Part shown: positions 26,871 to 35,764 of the stretch, piece by piece
Layout of the letters: each line of letters starts with the position of its first letter
How positions within the stretch are numbered: the stretch's first letter is position 1
Assembly (NCBI RefSeq): GCF_018588885.1
Contig: NZ_JAFFIW010000010.1
Location: 124,001-188,000 of the forward strand
From: Mesorhizobium sp. dw_380
GTDB taxonomy: Bacteria > Pseudomonadota > Alphaproteobacteria > Rhizobiales > Rhizobiaceae
Reading direction: 5' to 3'
Length of the DNA: 64,000 bases
Program-made: the position numbers and the translations under genes
Notes under the pieces: generated by a model
Seen by the model: only the letters and a program-made list of their open reading frames with translations
What the model was told of the DNA's origin: nothing
The model's database searches: none

Positions 26871-27908
26871 TCACGGCTGGATGAAAACCTTTCCGTTGGG
26901 CTTAGCCAGCTCCACCGGCACCCGCGCCATGGCCTCGGCGAGCGGCACGATCGCCGTCACGTCGGTCGACCAGCGCCCGTCGGAAAATCGCTGCTGCGCT
27001 TCCAGGATCGCCGCGCCACGGCGTTCCCTGGATTGCCGCATCCACTCGCTCAGCCAGAAGCCCTCGATATGCTTGTGCTGGAAGATCAGCTGGCCGGGTT
27101 GTCGGATAACTGTGGCTTCGGGATCGAGCCGGCCATAGATGATCCAGCGCGCCCGTTTCGGCATGACATCGAAGATCGCCGAAGCCAGCGGCCCGGTAAC
27201 CGCATCGAGGAAGATGCGCGGCTGTTCGGCCTTCATCACCTGACGCAGCACCGTCTTGAAGTCGGCCGCCTTTTCATTGAGGACGTGCGCCGCGCCAAGC
27301 TCTTTCAGCGGTGCGATCTGTTCATCGCGGCGCACGGTGACAACAGGCCTGAACCCCGCCTCCTTGGCCAGGCCGATGATCAGCTTAGAGAGCTGGCTGG
27401 CGCCGGCGGTCATGATGAATGCCCTTTCGCCCTCGGTTTTGACGATGTCGAGCATGGCGATCGCGGTGAGCGGATTGACGATCATCGCGGCACCGTCCTC
27501 GTCGCGCACGGTACCGAGCAGCGGGATGCAGACCGCCGCCTCGGCGACCGCGTATTCAGCCCAAGAGCCCCAGTTGGTGACGCCGGTGGTGAAGGCGACG
27601 CGCTTGCCGATCAGGTTTTTGGGATAGGGCTCATCGCCGCTGGCGACGACCGTGCCGACGCCCTCGAAGCCGGCCGGCTGGCCCTTGGCACGCGGCTGGG
27701 CGTACTGGCCCTTGATGAAGGCGACGTCGGATGGGTTGATCGAAGCGAGACTGACCTTGATCAGCACTTGTGACGGTCCAGGCGTCGGCACCGCGATGCC
27801 GCCGGGCTGAAGATAGGGCTCCATCGCCTCGAGCGCGCTGCCGCTCGGCGTCTTGGTATAGCCGTCGCCGACCAAGAGCAGTGCCTTCATTTCGGAGGGA
27901 ATGGTCAT
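26871..27908 (-). CDS. Zinc-less medium-chain (MDR) oxidoreductase, quinone reductase/enoyl reductase type
   Basis: A 345-residue MDR-superfamily protein. The N-terminal GroES-like half contains VLIKVSLASINPSDVAFIKGQY and PAGFEGVGTVVASG. The nucleotide-binding half contains ERAFIMTAGASQLSKLIIGLA. The Cys/His set of zinc alcohol dehydrogenases is absent, which fits NADPH-dependent quinone or 2-enoyl reductases. It is downstream of and co-oriented with the acyl-CoA dehydrogenase gene, so a role in acyl-CoA metabolism is plausible. Confidence 0.85.
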   Translation of the reverse strand: MTIPSEMKALLLVGDGYTKTPSGSALEAMEPYLQPGGIAVPTPGPSQVLIKVSLASINPSDVAFIKGQYAQPRAKGQPAGFEGVGTVVASGDEPYPKNLIGKRVAFTTGVTNWGSWAEYAVAEAAVCIPLLGTVRDEDGAAMIVNPLTAIAMLDIVKTEGERAFIMTAGASQLSKLIIGLAKEAGFRPVVTVRRDEQIAPLKELGAAHVLNEKAADFKTVLRQVMKAEQPRIFLDAVTGPLASAIFDVMPKRARWIIYGRLDPEATVIRQPGQLIFQHKHIEGFWLSEWMRQSRERRGAAILEAQQRFSDGRWSTDVTAIVPLAEAMARVPVELAKPNGKVFIQP

Positions 27909-27961
27909 CGGTGATGCTCCCTGTTACCGGAGAGACCGCACGTGGCGCGCTGAGCGGCAGC

Positions 27962-29203
27962 TCAGACCTTCTCCTGCGTGTACTTCTTCAGCTCCGTCCG
28001 CGCCACTTGACGGCGATGCACGGCGTCAGGCCCGTCGGCGAGGCGCAACGTCCTCAGATGCGTCCACGAGCGCGCCAGCGGCGTGTCCTGGCTGATGCCT
28101 TGCGCGCCGAACATCTGCACCGCCTCGTCGGTGATCCTGAGCGCGACGCGCGGCGCGACGACCTTGATCTGGCTGATCCAGGGAGCGGCGGCGCGCGCAT
28201 CGCCCTGGTCGATCATCCACGCCGCCTTGAGGCACAGCAGCCGGGCCATCTCGATCTCCATGCGGCATTCGGCGATGATGTCGAAATTGGCGCCGAGTTT
28301 TGCCAGGGGCTGGCCGAAGGCCTCGCGGCGCACCGAACGCTGGCACAGCATCTCCAGCGCCATCTCGGCCTGGCCGATGGCACGCATGCAGTGATGGATG
28401 CGGCCGGGACCAAGCCGTCCCTGCGCGATCTCGAAGCCCCTGCCCTCGCCGAGGATCAGGTTCGATGCCGGTACCCGCACATTGTCGAAGCGAAGATGCA
28501 TGTGGCCATGCGGCGCATCATCGTCGCCATAAACCTGCATGGCGCGAACCTTGGTCACGCCCTTGGTGTCCGCTGGCACCAGGACCATGGAATGGCGGCG
28601 GTGCTGCGGTTCCTGATCGCCGCCGGTCCGCACCATGACGATGTAAATGGCGCAGCGCGGATCACCGGCGCCCGACGCCCACCATTTCTCGCCGTTGAGC
28701 ACATAGTCGTCGCCCTGGCGCTCGCAGCGCATCGAGATGTTGGTGGCGTCGGACGAGGCGACATCAGGCTCGGTCATCAGATAGGCCGAGCGGATCTTGC
28801 CGTCGAGCAGCGGCTCGAGCCATGCTTTCTTGTGGTCGGCCGAGCCGTAGCGCTCAAGCACCTCCATATTGCCGGTGTCGGGAGCCGAGCAGTTGAAGGT
28901 TTCGGCGCCGAGATGCGCCTTGCCCATCTCCTCGGCCAGATAGGCGTATTCGACGGTCGACAGGCCATAGCCGCGTTCCGAGCCGGTCAGCCAGAAATTC
29001 CACAGCCCGCGCTCCCGTGCGGTCTTCTTCAGCCCTTCGAGGATCTCGCTCTGGCGCGCCGTATAGGCCCAGCGGTCGCCCTCCTTGCCGACCTCGCGGA
29101 GGAATTCCTTGTCGAGCGGCATGATCTCGTCGCGCACCATGGCCGCGACCCGCGCGTGGACCGGCCTCAGCCGCTCGGTCATGCCGAGATTCATCTCCGT
29201 CAT
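27962..29203 (-). CDS. Acyl-CoA dehydrogenase
   Basis: A flavoenzyme of 413 residues. The substrate/FAD signature SAYLMTEPDVASSDATNI and the following NGEKWWASGAGDPRCAIYIVM are clear, and the C-terminal helical domain reads MFGAQGISQDTPLARSWTHLRTLRLADGPDAVHRR. Its length and motifs match the ACAD10/11-like bacterial branch usually encoded with an aminoglycoside-phosphotransferase-like kinase, as here. The start MTEMNLGM at 29203 is chosen; a longer reading to 30142 is only antisense to the SDR gene. Residues 10-20 carry RPVHARVAAMV. Confidence 0.88.
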   Translation of the reverse strand: MTEMNLGMTERLRPVHARVAAMVRDEIMPLDKEFLREVGKEGDRWAYTARQSEILEGLKKTARERGLWNFWLTGSERGYGLSTVEYAYLAEEMGKAHLGAETFNCSAPDTGNMEVLERYGSADHKKAWLEPLLDGKIRSAYLMTEPDVASSDATNISMRCERQGDDYVLNGEKWWASGAGDPRCAIYIVMVRTGGDQEPQHRRHSMVLVPADTKGVTKVRAMQVYGDDDAPHGHMHLRFDNVRVPASNLILGEGRGFEIAQGRLGPGRIHHCMRAIGQAEMALEMLCQRSVRREAFGQPLAKLGANFDIIAECRMEIEMARLLCLKAAWMIDQGDARAAAPWISQIKVVAPRVALRITDEAVQMFGAQGISQDTPLARSWTHLRTLRLADGPDAVHRRQVARTELKKYTQEKV

Positions 29204-29323
29204 CGGTCGCAAACCCTTCATGCAGGCCGGGCACTTTACCCGTGGCAAGGATGACCGTACTTCGGATAGCCTTGTCAACGCGAACTGTTTGCCGCATGCC
29301 GAGGCAGAGCGCGGAGGATTGTG

Positions 29324-30139
29324 ATGAGCTATCTCGACGAGCTGTTTTCGGTGGCCGGCAAGACTGCGTTGGTGACGGGTGCGGCCACCGGTATCGGCCG
29401 CATGGTGGCCACTGCGCTGGTCAGGGCCGGCGCCAGCGTCATGATCGCTTCGCGCAAGGGCGAGGACTGCGTCAAGGTCGCCGGCGAATTGAACGGGCTC
29501 GGCGCCTCCGGCCGGGCCGAAGGCTTCGCCGGTGACGTCTCCAGCGAGGCCGGCATCGCCGCGCTCGTCGCCGAGGTCAAGGCGCGGACCGGCAAACTCG
29601 ATATTCTGGTCAACAATGCCGGCGTTTCCTGGGGCGCGCCGCTGGAAAGCTTCCCCTATTCGGCATGGGCCAAGGTGTTCGGCGTCAATGTCACCGCGGT
29701 CTTCCATCTGACCCGCGAATTGCTGCCGCTGCTCGAAGCCGCCGCCAGCGACGCCGATCCGGCCCGGGTGATCAATCTGGGGTCGGTGATGGGCACGCAG
29801 CCGCTGGCCGACGACGCCTATTCCTACACCGCCTCGAAGGCCGCGGTTCATCATCTGACGCGAACCCTGGCGCTCGAATTCGCCGCCCGCCGCATTACCG
29901 TCAACGCCTTCGCGCCCGGCCCCTTCCAAAGCCGCATGACGGCCTTTGCCACCGGCACCGAGGAGCAGGCCAGACATGTCGGCAGCCATGTTCCGATCGG
30001 CCGTATCGGTGCGGCGGATGACATTGCCGGCGCAACGCTCTATTTGTGCAGCCGTGCGGGCAGCTATGTCACCGGCGCCATCCTGCCGATCGACGGCGGG
30101 CAGTCGGTGCAGCACGGCTTGACCTTGTTCAAGGAATGA
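29324..30139 (+). CDS. SDR family oxidoreductase
   Basis: A 271-residue short-chain dehydrogenase. It has VTGAATGIGRMVATAL (cofactor), NNAGVSWGAP, catalytic YSYTASKAAVHHL, and the C-terminus YVTGAILPIDGGQSV. The ATG at 29324 is preferred to the GTG one codon earlier because GGAGG sits seven bases before it. It is the first gene of the plus-strand set SDR - MaoC - phosphotransferase and divergent from the acyl-CoA dehydrogenase, together suggesting one acyl-CoA degradation module. Confidence 0.88.
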   Translation: MSYLDELFSVAGKTALVTGAATGIGRMVATALVRAGASVMIASRKGEDCVKVAGELNGLGASGRAEGFAGDVSSEAGIAALVAEVKARTGKLDILVNNAGVSWGAPLESFPYSAWAKVFGVNVTAVFHLTRELLPLLEAAASDADPARVINLGSVMGTQPLADDAYSYTASKAAVHHLTRTLALEFAARRITVNAFAPGPFQSRMTAFATGTEEQARHVGSHVPIGRIGAADDIAGATLYLCSRAGSYVTGAILPIDGGQSVQHGLTLFKE

Positions 30140-30178
30140 CATCTTCCGGCCGCAGAAGCCGGGGGTGAACTGGAGGAC

Positions 30179-30664
30179 ATGAGCGTGGAACCAATCAGTC
30201 TCGATGTGCTTCTGGCCAATGTCGGCAAGGAGGTCGGCGTCTCACCGTGGCGGGTGGTGACGCAGCGCATGATCGACCAGTTCGCCGACGCCACCGACGA
30301 CCACCAGTTCATCCACTGCGACCCTGAGCGGGCCAAGCGCGAGACGCCGTTCGGCGGCACCATTGCGCATGGCTTCCTGTCGCTGTCGCTGTTGTCGGCG
30401 ATGACCTTCGAGACCATGCCGCCGCTGGAAAACGGCAAGATGGGGGTCAACCATGGCTTCGATTCGCTGCGCTTCCTGGCGCCGGTAAAGACCGGCGCGC
30501 GCATCCGCACCCGTTTCGTGCTGGCCGACGTCAAGGTCAGGCCGTCGGGCTGGGTGCAGACCGCGCATGACGTGACGATCGAGATCGAGGGCTCGAAGAA
30601 ACCGGCGCTCACCGCCCGCTGGCTGACGCTGACCCTGATCGAACGCCAGCCCGAGACCGCATGA
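30179..30664 (+). CDS. MaoC/NodN-like (R)-enoyl-CoA hydratase
   Basis: A 161-residue hotdog-fold protein. The hydratase motif region is QFADATDDHQFIHCDPERA (residues 34-52), with the catalytic Asp/His type dyad, followed by PFGGTIAHGFLSLSLL. NodN-like members hydrate trans-2-enoyl-CoA. A strong TGGAGG precedes the ATG. Its stop overlaps the next gene's ATG by 4 bases. It fits between dehydrogenation by the acyl-CoA dehydrogenase and oxidation by the SDR. Confidence 0.88.
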   Translation: MSVEPISLDVLLANVGKEVGVSPWRVVTQRMIDQFADATDDHQFIHCDPERAKRETPFGGTIAHGFLSLSLLSAMTFETMPPLENGKMGVNHGFDSLRFLAPVKTGARIRTRFVLADVKVRPSGWVQTAHDVTIEIEGSKKPALTARWLTLTLIERQPETA

Positions 30665-31695
30665 GCGACCCGAACGCGCTCGACCAAACAGCGCTCGCGC
30701 CCTACCTCGAGGCGGAAATCCCAGGCTTTTCCGGGCTTGCCGCGATCGAAAAATTCAAGTCCGGCCAGTCCAACCCGACCTATCTCCTGACGGCGGCCAG
30801 CGGCCGTTACGTGCTGCGCGCCAAGCCGCCGGGGCAGTTGCTGAAATCGGCGCATCAGGTCGACCGCGAATTCCGCGTGATGAAGGCGCTTGCCGGCTCG
30901 GCTGTGCCCGTCCCCGAAATGCTGCATCTGTCGGACGAGGATTCACCGATCGGCCGCATGTTCTATGTCATGGCTTTCGTTGACGGCCGCATCTTCTGGG
31001 ATCCGGCGCTGCCGGAAGCGCGCGACAATGAAGAGCGCGCCGCCATCTACGATGCCATGAACGATGCCCTTGCGGCCCTGCATGACGTCGATATCGAGGC
31101 CGTGGGCCTCGGCGATTTCGGCCGGCCGGGCAATTATTTCGAGCGGCAGCTGGCGCGCTGGACCAGCCAGTACCGCGCCTCGGAGACCGGCACCATTGCC
31201 GACATGGACCGGCTGATCGCCTGGCTGGAAACGCATATGCCGGCCGACAATATCAGTGTCTCGCTGGTGCATGGCGATTACCGGCTGGACAATTTGATCT
31301 TCGCACCGGACCGGCCAGAGGTGCTGGCGGTGCTCGACTGGGAACTGTCGACATCAGGCCACCCCTTCGCCGATATCGCCTACCAGTGCATGCAGTGGCG
31401 CCTGCCGCATGCCTCGGGCTTCCGGGGCCTCGGCGGTATCGACCGCGCAGCGCTCGGCCTGCCCTCCGAAGAGGACTATGTCGCTGCCTATTGCCGTCGG
31501 CGCGGGCTCACCGGCATCGGCAACTGGACGTTCTTCCTCGCCTTCTCCTTCTTCCGGCTGGCTGCCATCTGCCAAGGCGTCTACAAGCGCGCGCTGGGCG
31601 GCAACGCCTCCAATCCCGAAAAGGCCAGAACCTATGGCGTGGCGGTGAAGCTGCTTTCGCAGCTTGCAGTCGAACTGATCGACAAAGAGATGTGA
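30661..31695 (+). CDS. Phosphotransferase family protein (APH/ACAD10-type kinase)
   Basis: A 344-residue aminoglycoside-phosphotransferase-fold protein. The catalytic loop VSLVHGDYRLDNLIF is near residues 198-212 and the metal site VLDWELSTSGHPFADIAY follows. In ACAD10/11-linked systems such kinases phosphorylate a 4-hydroxyacyl-CoA before dehydration. The adjacent acyl-CoA dehydrogenase and MaoC genes support that reading here, though antibiotic resistance is not implied. It is coupled to the MaoC gene by an ATGA overlap. Confidence 0.86.
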   Translation: MSDPNALDQTALAPYLEAEIPGFSGLAAIEKFKSGQSNPTYLLTAASGRYVLRAKPPGQLLKSAHQVDREFRVMKALAGSAVPVPEMLHLSDEDSPIGRMFYVMAFVDGRIFWDPALPEARDNEERAAIYDAMNDALAALHDVDIEAVGLGDFGRPGNYFERQLARWTSQYRASETGTIADMDRLIAWLETHMPADNISVSLVHGDYRLDNLIFAPDRPEVLAVLDWELSTSGHPFADIAYQCMQWRLPHASGFRGLGGIDRAALGLPSEEDYVAAYCRRRGLTGIGNWTFFLAFSFFRLAAICQGVYKRALGGNASNPEKARTYGVAVKLLSQLAVELIDKEM

Positions 31696-31761
31696 TGTGA
31701 CGGGGAGAGACGGCGGCGTCGGCGCGATCTGATACCTGCCGTTTGGGAACTTGAGGCGCCC

Positions 31762-31789
31762 TTGTCCGTTTCCGTACAGCGTATATAAT
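31762..31789 (+). promoter_or_regulatory. Probable sigma-70 promoter of the TetR gene
   Basis: TTGTCC at 31762-31767 and TATAAT at 31784-31789 are 16 bases apart, 46 bases before the TetR start. TTTCCGTACA between the two boxes (31769-31778) also occurs in the promoter region of the small secreted-protein gene. Confidence 0.55.
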
Positions 31790-31835
31790 TTAACCACGCA
31801 CCACCAACCCCAGTTACCATCGAAAGGCACCAGAC

Positions 31836-32480
31836 TTGCCGCTGAGCGTCCAGAAACGCCGCGAAAAACAAAAGGCCGAACTGCGCTCCGAGCTGCTCGA
31901 GGCCGCGCACAAGCTCGTCCAGGAGGAAGGCTATGAGGGCCTGACCATCCGCAAGCTGGCAAAACGGGTCGGCTATGCGCCGATGTCGGTCTATTCCTAT
32001 TTCGCCGACAAGCAGGACATCCTGTTCGCGCTGGCCGAAGATGCCTTCGAAACCCTTGCCCGCCGCATCGAGGAGCATCCGTCCGACGATCCGATCGAAG
32101 CCTTGCGGGCGGTGATGACCGAATATGCCGCCTTCGGGCTCGGCAATCCCAATGAGTACCGCACGGTCTTCATGACCGAAAAGACCAAGCTGCCGGAAGG
32201 CAGGAGCTATGAGGACATGGAGGAAGCCAACCCGGCGATGAAGGCGCTGATCAGCCGGGTCGAGGCCTGCGTCGCGGCAGGCGAGTTGCAGGGCGATCCC
32301 CGCGCTATCGCCACCATGCTGTGGGCGGTCGGCCATGGCACGATTTCGCTTCTGATCACCTTTCCGTTCTATCCCTTCGGCGACCCGCAGGCCTTCGTGA
32401 AGCGGATGTGCGATTTCACACTTGCGACACTCCGCGCGCAAGATGTGCCTCCGCTGACCGAGACACCGGTCAACTGCTGA
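31836..32480 (+). CDS. TetR/AcrR family transcriptional regulator
   Basis: A 214-residue regulator. The N-terminal HTH lies at about residues 17-60 (ELLEAAHKLVQEEGYEGLTI, AKRVGYAPMSVYSYFADKQDIL), followed by an all-helical ligand domain with the TetR C-terminal layout. The start is TTG at 31836 with GAAAGG about nine bases before it. It lies downstream of the acyl-CoA module and upstream of a small secreted protein whose promoter has two near-identical palindromes, either of which it may control. Confidence 0.85.
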   Translation: MPLSVQKRREKQKAELRSELLEAAHKLVQEEGYEGLTIRKLAKRVGYAPMSVYSYFADKQDILFALAEDAFETLARRIEEHPSDDPIEALRAVMTEYAAFGLGNPNEYRTVFMTEKTKLPEGRSYEDMEEANPAMKALISRVEACVAAGELQGDPRAIATMLWAVGHGTISLLITFPFYPFGDPQAFVKRMCDFTLATLRAQDVPPLTETPVNC

Positions 32481-32558
32481 ACGACATCTCCTTTCGTTTC
32501 CAGCAGTCCTCGCCACCGGCCAAACCAGCAGCGAATTTCTTGGTTAACAAAAAATTTC

Positions 32559-32628
32559 CGTACACGTACGATTTGCCTTGAACTTCGCGAGCGGCGGGCG
32601 TATTTGTACGGCATAACGTACATGTACG
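32559..32628 (+). promoter_or_regulatory. Paired CGTAC-NN-GTACG palindromes upstream of the small secreted protein
   Basis: CGTACACGTACG at 32559-32570 and CGTACATGTACG at 32617-32628 share both 5-bp arms and are 58 bases apart centre to centre. A half-like TTGTACGG lies between them. They fall 34-103 bases before the ATG of the next gene. They look like repressor operators, and the adjacent TetR protein is the obvious candidate binder. Confidence 0.6.
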
Positions 32629-32661
32629 AAGAAACTTACCCGTCGAAAACGGAGACCGACA

Positions 32662-32913
32662 ATGAAAAAGACCGTCCTCACCCTCGCCGCCATTCTGGCC
32701 CTTTCGGGCTCGGCCTTCGCCGCCGCCAGCGCGACCCAGCCGGTCAAGCACGTGCCGGCCGCGACCTGCGTCGACACCAAGACCAATGTGAAGCTCGATT
32801 GCGCTTCGACCGGCTCGGTCGAGAAGAAGGGCACCTCGGAAAACACCGCTGAAGGCAAGGGCCCGCGCCTCGGCATCAGCATCAATCCCTGGATCGTGCC
32901 GAGCGCTTTCTAA
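32662..32913 (+). CDS. Small secreted protein of unknown function
   Basis: An 83-residue product. The first 20 residues (MKKTVLTLAAILALSGSAFA) form a clear signal peptide with cleavage after AFA. The mature 60 residues are polar and include two Cys (ATCVDTKTNVKLDC), so one disulfide in the periplasm is possible. GGAGA precedes the ATG. I do not recognise the family. It follows the TetR gene and sits behind the two palindromes described separately. Confidence 0.7.
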   Translation: MKKTVLTLAAILALSGSAFAAASATQPVKHVPAATCVDTKTNVKLDCASTGSVEKKGTSENTAEGKGPRLGISINPWIVPSAF

Positions 32914-32957
32914 CATTTGCGCCAAACGCTTCTGGCCGGCACAGGCCGGTCAGTATG

Positions 32958-34005
32958 TCAGACGGTAATTGGCATCTTGGCCGCTGAACTCTCGAAGGCC
33001 GCGTCGATCAGCTTCTGCATGTCGGCAGCGCGCCGGAACGACGGATCGCCGTTCTGCCCCGTATCCAGCGCATCGGCAAAACGCCGGGCGTTGCGCTTGA
33101 CTTCAGGCGGGGCCAGCGTTCGCCAGCGCTGCAGGTCGACATCCGCGCCAAGGCAGGCGGACAGGCTCGATGCCTTGCCGTCGGTCTCGACCTTGATGGC
33201 TCCCTTGGTGCCGTGCAGCGCCAGCGACAAATCATTGGCGTGACCTGTCGTGTAGCGGCTCGCCACGATCGTGGCGAGCGCACCCGATGTCAGCCGCGCC
33301 GTCATCGCCACGCTGTCATTGGCGTCGAGCACATAGTCGCCGATCCGCTCGCCCTCAGCCTTCGGAAATGTCACCAGATCGGCATGCAGGCTGACGATGT
33401 CCTGGGCGGCGCCATAGGTGGCGAAGTCGAGTATATGAATGCCGACATCACCCAGAACACCGGTCGAACCGTGCCGGCTTGACAGGCGCCACAGCCATTT
33501 GTCCTCGACCCGCCAGTCGCCCCAGGACTTGCTGACCAGCCAGCTCTGGCGGTAGCTCGCCTCGACATGGCGCAATTCGCCGATCTCGCCGGCCTGAACC
33601 ATGCGCCTCGCCTCATGGATCGCCGGCGAGTTTCGATAGGTCAGGTTGACCATGTTGACGACACCAGCCGCTTCGGCCGCTTCCGTCATGTCGAGCGCAT
33701 CGGCATGGTTCGGCGCCAGCGGCTTTTCGCAGAAAACGTGTTTGCCCGCGGCAAGCAGCGCCAGCGTCGTTGCCTTGTGCACGCCGTCCGGCGTCGCATT
33801 GATGGCGGCGTCGAACTGGCCCCAGGCGATCGCCGCCTCAAGGCTCTCGAAGAAATCACCGATCCTGTTGGCCGTAGCGAACGCCGCCGCGCGGCCCGGC
33901 ACCTGGTCGACGCAGGCGACGATGCTGCAGCCGGGAATCCCGGCGAATTCTTGGACGTGATGCCCGGCAATGCCGCCGGTGCCCGAGCAGGAGAAGTCGA
34001 TGCAT
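32958..34005 (-). pseudogene. Gfo/Idh/MocA family oxidoreductase with apparent one-base frameshift
   Basis: An uninterrupted frame from 33902 down to 32958 encodes 314 residues of a Gfo/Idh/MocA dehydrogenase (ATPDGVHKATTLALLAAGKH and the catalytic-motif stretch CEKPLAP), but it lacks the N-terminal NAD-binding motif. That motif, GTGGIAGHHVQEFAGIPG, is present just upstream in the same frame with an in-frame stop before it and no start. An ATG at 34005 reads MHRLLLL and would join GTGGIAG exactly if one base of the CCC at 33982-33984 were removed. The start at 34005 is 17 bases from the ThuA stop, as expected in an operon. It is either a real inactivating indel or a sequencing error. Confidence 0.75.
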
Positions 34006-34021
34006 CAGTTCAGGGTCCGGA

Positions 34022-34807
34022 TCAGCTCAGCCCCTTATCGCCATCGGCATGCAGGCGCAGGCCCTTCTGGACGATCTTCTCCTTGGCCTTGTCCGTCGGT
34101 ACGTTCGGCGCGTTGGTGATGCCGGACCATGCAGGTGCGGGATTGTGCGCCCAGTGCACGGCATTGCGGAGCACCTGCTGCACGCCCTCATTGTGATAGA
34201 TCGGATAGGTCTCGTGGCCGGGTGAGAAATAGAAGATCCTGCCGGCGCCGCGCTGGTAGGTCAGCCCCGACCGGAACACCTCGCCACCCTCATACCAGGA
34301 GATGAACACCGTCTCCAGCGGCTCCGGCACCGCGAACGGCTCGCCATACATTTCGGTCTCGCCGATCTCCAGGCACTCGCCGATGCCTTGCGCGATCGGG
34401 TGGCCGCGGTTGATCGCCCAGACCCGCTCGCGCTCGCCCGCCTCGCGCCATTTCAGCGAACAGGGCGTGCCCATCAGCCGCTTGAAGATCTTCGAATAGT
34501 GGCCGGAATGGAGAACGATCAGCCCCATGCCTTCCCAGACCCGCTTCTGGACGCGCTCGACGATTTCGTCCTTGACCTCGCCATGGGCGGCGTGGCCCCA
34601 CCACAAAAGCACGTCGGTGGCGGCGAGACGCTTCTCGCTCAGCCCGTGTTCGGGTTCCTGCAAGGTGGCGGTGGTCGCTTCGATGCCCTTATCCTGGTTG
34701 AGGGCCGCGGCAATCGTGCCGTGCATGCCCAGGGGATAGAGGTCGCGCACGGCGGCATTGGTCTGCTCATGGACGTTCTCGCCCCAGACAACAGCTTTTG
34801 TCGGCAT
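34022..34807 (-). CDS. ThuA domain-containing protein (trehalose-utilization-like)
   Basis: A 261-residue ThuA/GATase1-like protein. Motifs include [11 protein letters not shown] at the start, [34 protein letters not shown], and [16 protein letters not shown] near the C-terminus. The ATG at 34807 is chosen because GGAGAGGA lies just before it; the longer in-frame reading adds a non-conserved extension. ThuA proteins accompany sugar keto-oxidation genes such as Gfo/Idh/MocA dehydrogenases, as seen directly downstream. Confidence 0.88.
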   Translation of the reverse strand: MPTKAVVWGENVHEQTNAAVRDLYPLGMHGTIAAALNQDKGIEATTATLQEPEHGLSEKRLAATDVLLWWGHAAHGEVKDEIVERVQKRVWEGMGLIVLHSGHYSKIFKRLMGTPCSLKWREAGERERVWAINRGHPIAQGIGECLEIGETEMYGEPFAVPEPLETVFISWYEGGEVFRSGLTYQRGAGRIFYFSPGHETYPIYHNEGVQQVLRNAVHWAHNPAPAWSGITNAPNVPTDKAKEKIVQKGLRLHADGDKGLS

Positions 34808-34884
34808 TTTTCCTCTCCAAAGCGCTTTGAATATCGCATCTCCTGAGAGCTTGGGAAGATGCCTTTCGACCAAAATTGGGGAAA

Positions 34885-35139
<255 letters not shown>

Positions 35140-35179
35140 CTATTGCCGCACAACGGACGCGGGCGGCAAACGTTCCGGG

Positions 35180-35764
35180 TCAGCCAGCCGCGTCGCGTGC
35201 GCCCTCGGAGAGGAAAGTAAAGACATAGTCCGAGAAGGAACGCCAGCATTCGACCCGGAAGGCATCGGCGGCGGTACGCAGCAGCACGATCTCGGCCTTG
35301 CCGAGAATGGTGCGTGAGGCAGCGCCCACCGGGAAGGCGTCGAGCGACAGATCCTGCGGGCAGCCCGAATTGATCGCGGCTTCGGCCGCCGGACCCATGA
35401 CTGATATCGCGATATTGCGGTGCGAGATGCAAACCGCCGAATGCAGCGCGGCAACTTTTGCGCAATCGGCGAGCGGATCGTTGCCGGCCTCGTCTATGAC
35501 AAGCCATTCGTCGGGGCCAAGCCACAGAGCGGTGCGGCCCGCCTTCGACACGGACGTCTTCGGCTTCTTCGGCAAGGTCAGGCCAAGCGCCTTCGACAAG
35601 GCAGCGACCGAGGGCTCCGGCGCGCGCAGCGACATGCGCTCGGCCGGCGGCAGCTCTTCGACCTTGACACCCGTTGCCGACACGTTGCGGCCGGCCAGCG
35701 CCGGACGACGCTCGACCGAAGGCGATGCGGCCGGAGCCGCTTTCTTCACAGCAGCCTTAGCCAT
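35180..35764 (-). CDS. soxG: Sarcosine oxidase gamma subunit
   Basis: A 194-residue SoxG-type subunit of heterotetrameric sarcosine oxidase. After a 25-residue Ala/Lys-rich start it has the family regions LWLGPDEWLVIDEAG and SAVCISHRNIAISVMGPAAEAAINSG, ending with CWRSFSDYVFTFLSEGARDAAG. Gamma helps assemble the complex and resembles part of the folate-binding T-protein fold. It overlaps the end of soxA by 8 bases and is last in the operon. Confidence 0.88.
   Translation of the reverse strand: MAKAAVKKAAPAASPSVERRPALAGRNVSATGVKVEELPPAERMSLRAPEPSVAALSKALGLTLPKKPKTSVSKAGRTALWLGPDEWLVIDEAGNDPLADCAKVAALHSAVCISHRNIAISVMGPAAEAAINSGCPQDLSLDAFPVGAASRTILGKAEIVLLRTAADAFRVECWRSFSDYVFTFLSEGARDAAG

Noticed and set aside
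29222..30142. N-terminal extension of the acyl-CoA dehydrogenase to a 726-residue fusion
   Set aside because: The extension is antisense to the SDR gene and has no domain; the dehydrogenase fold starts normally at about 29203.
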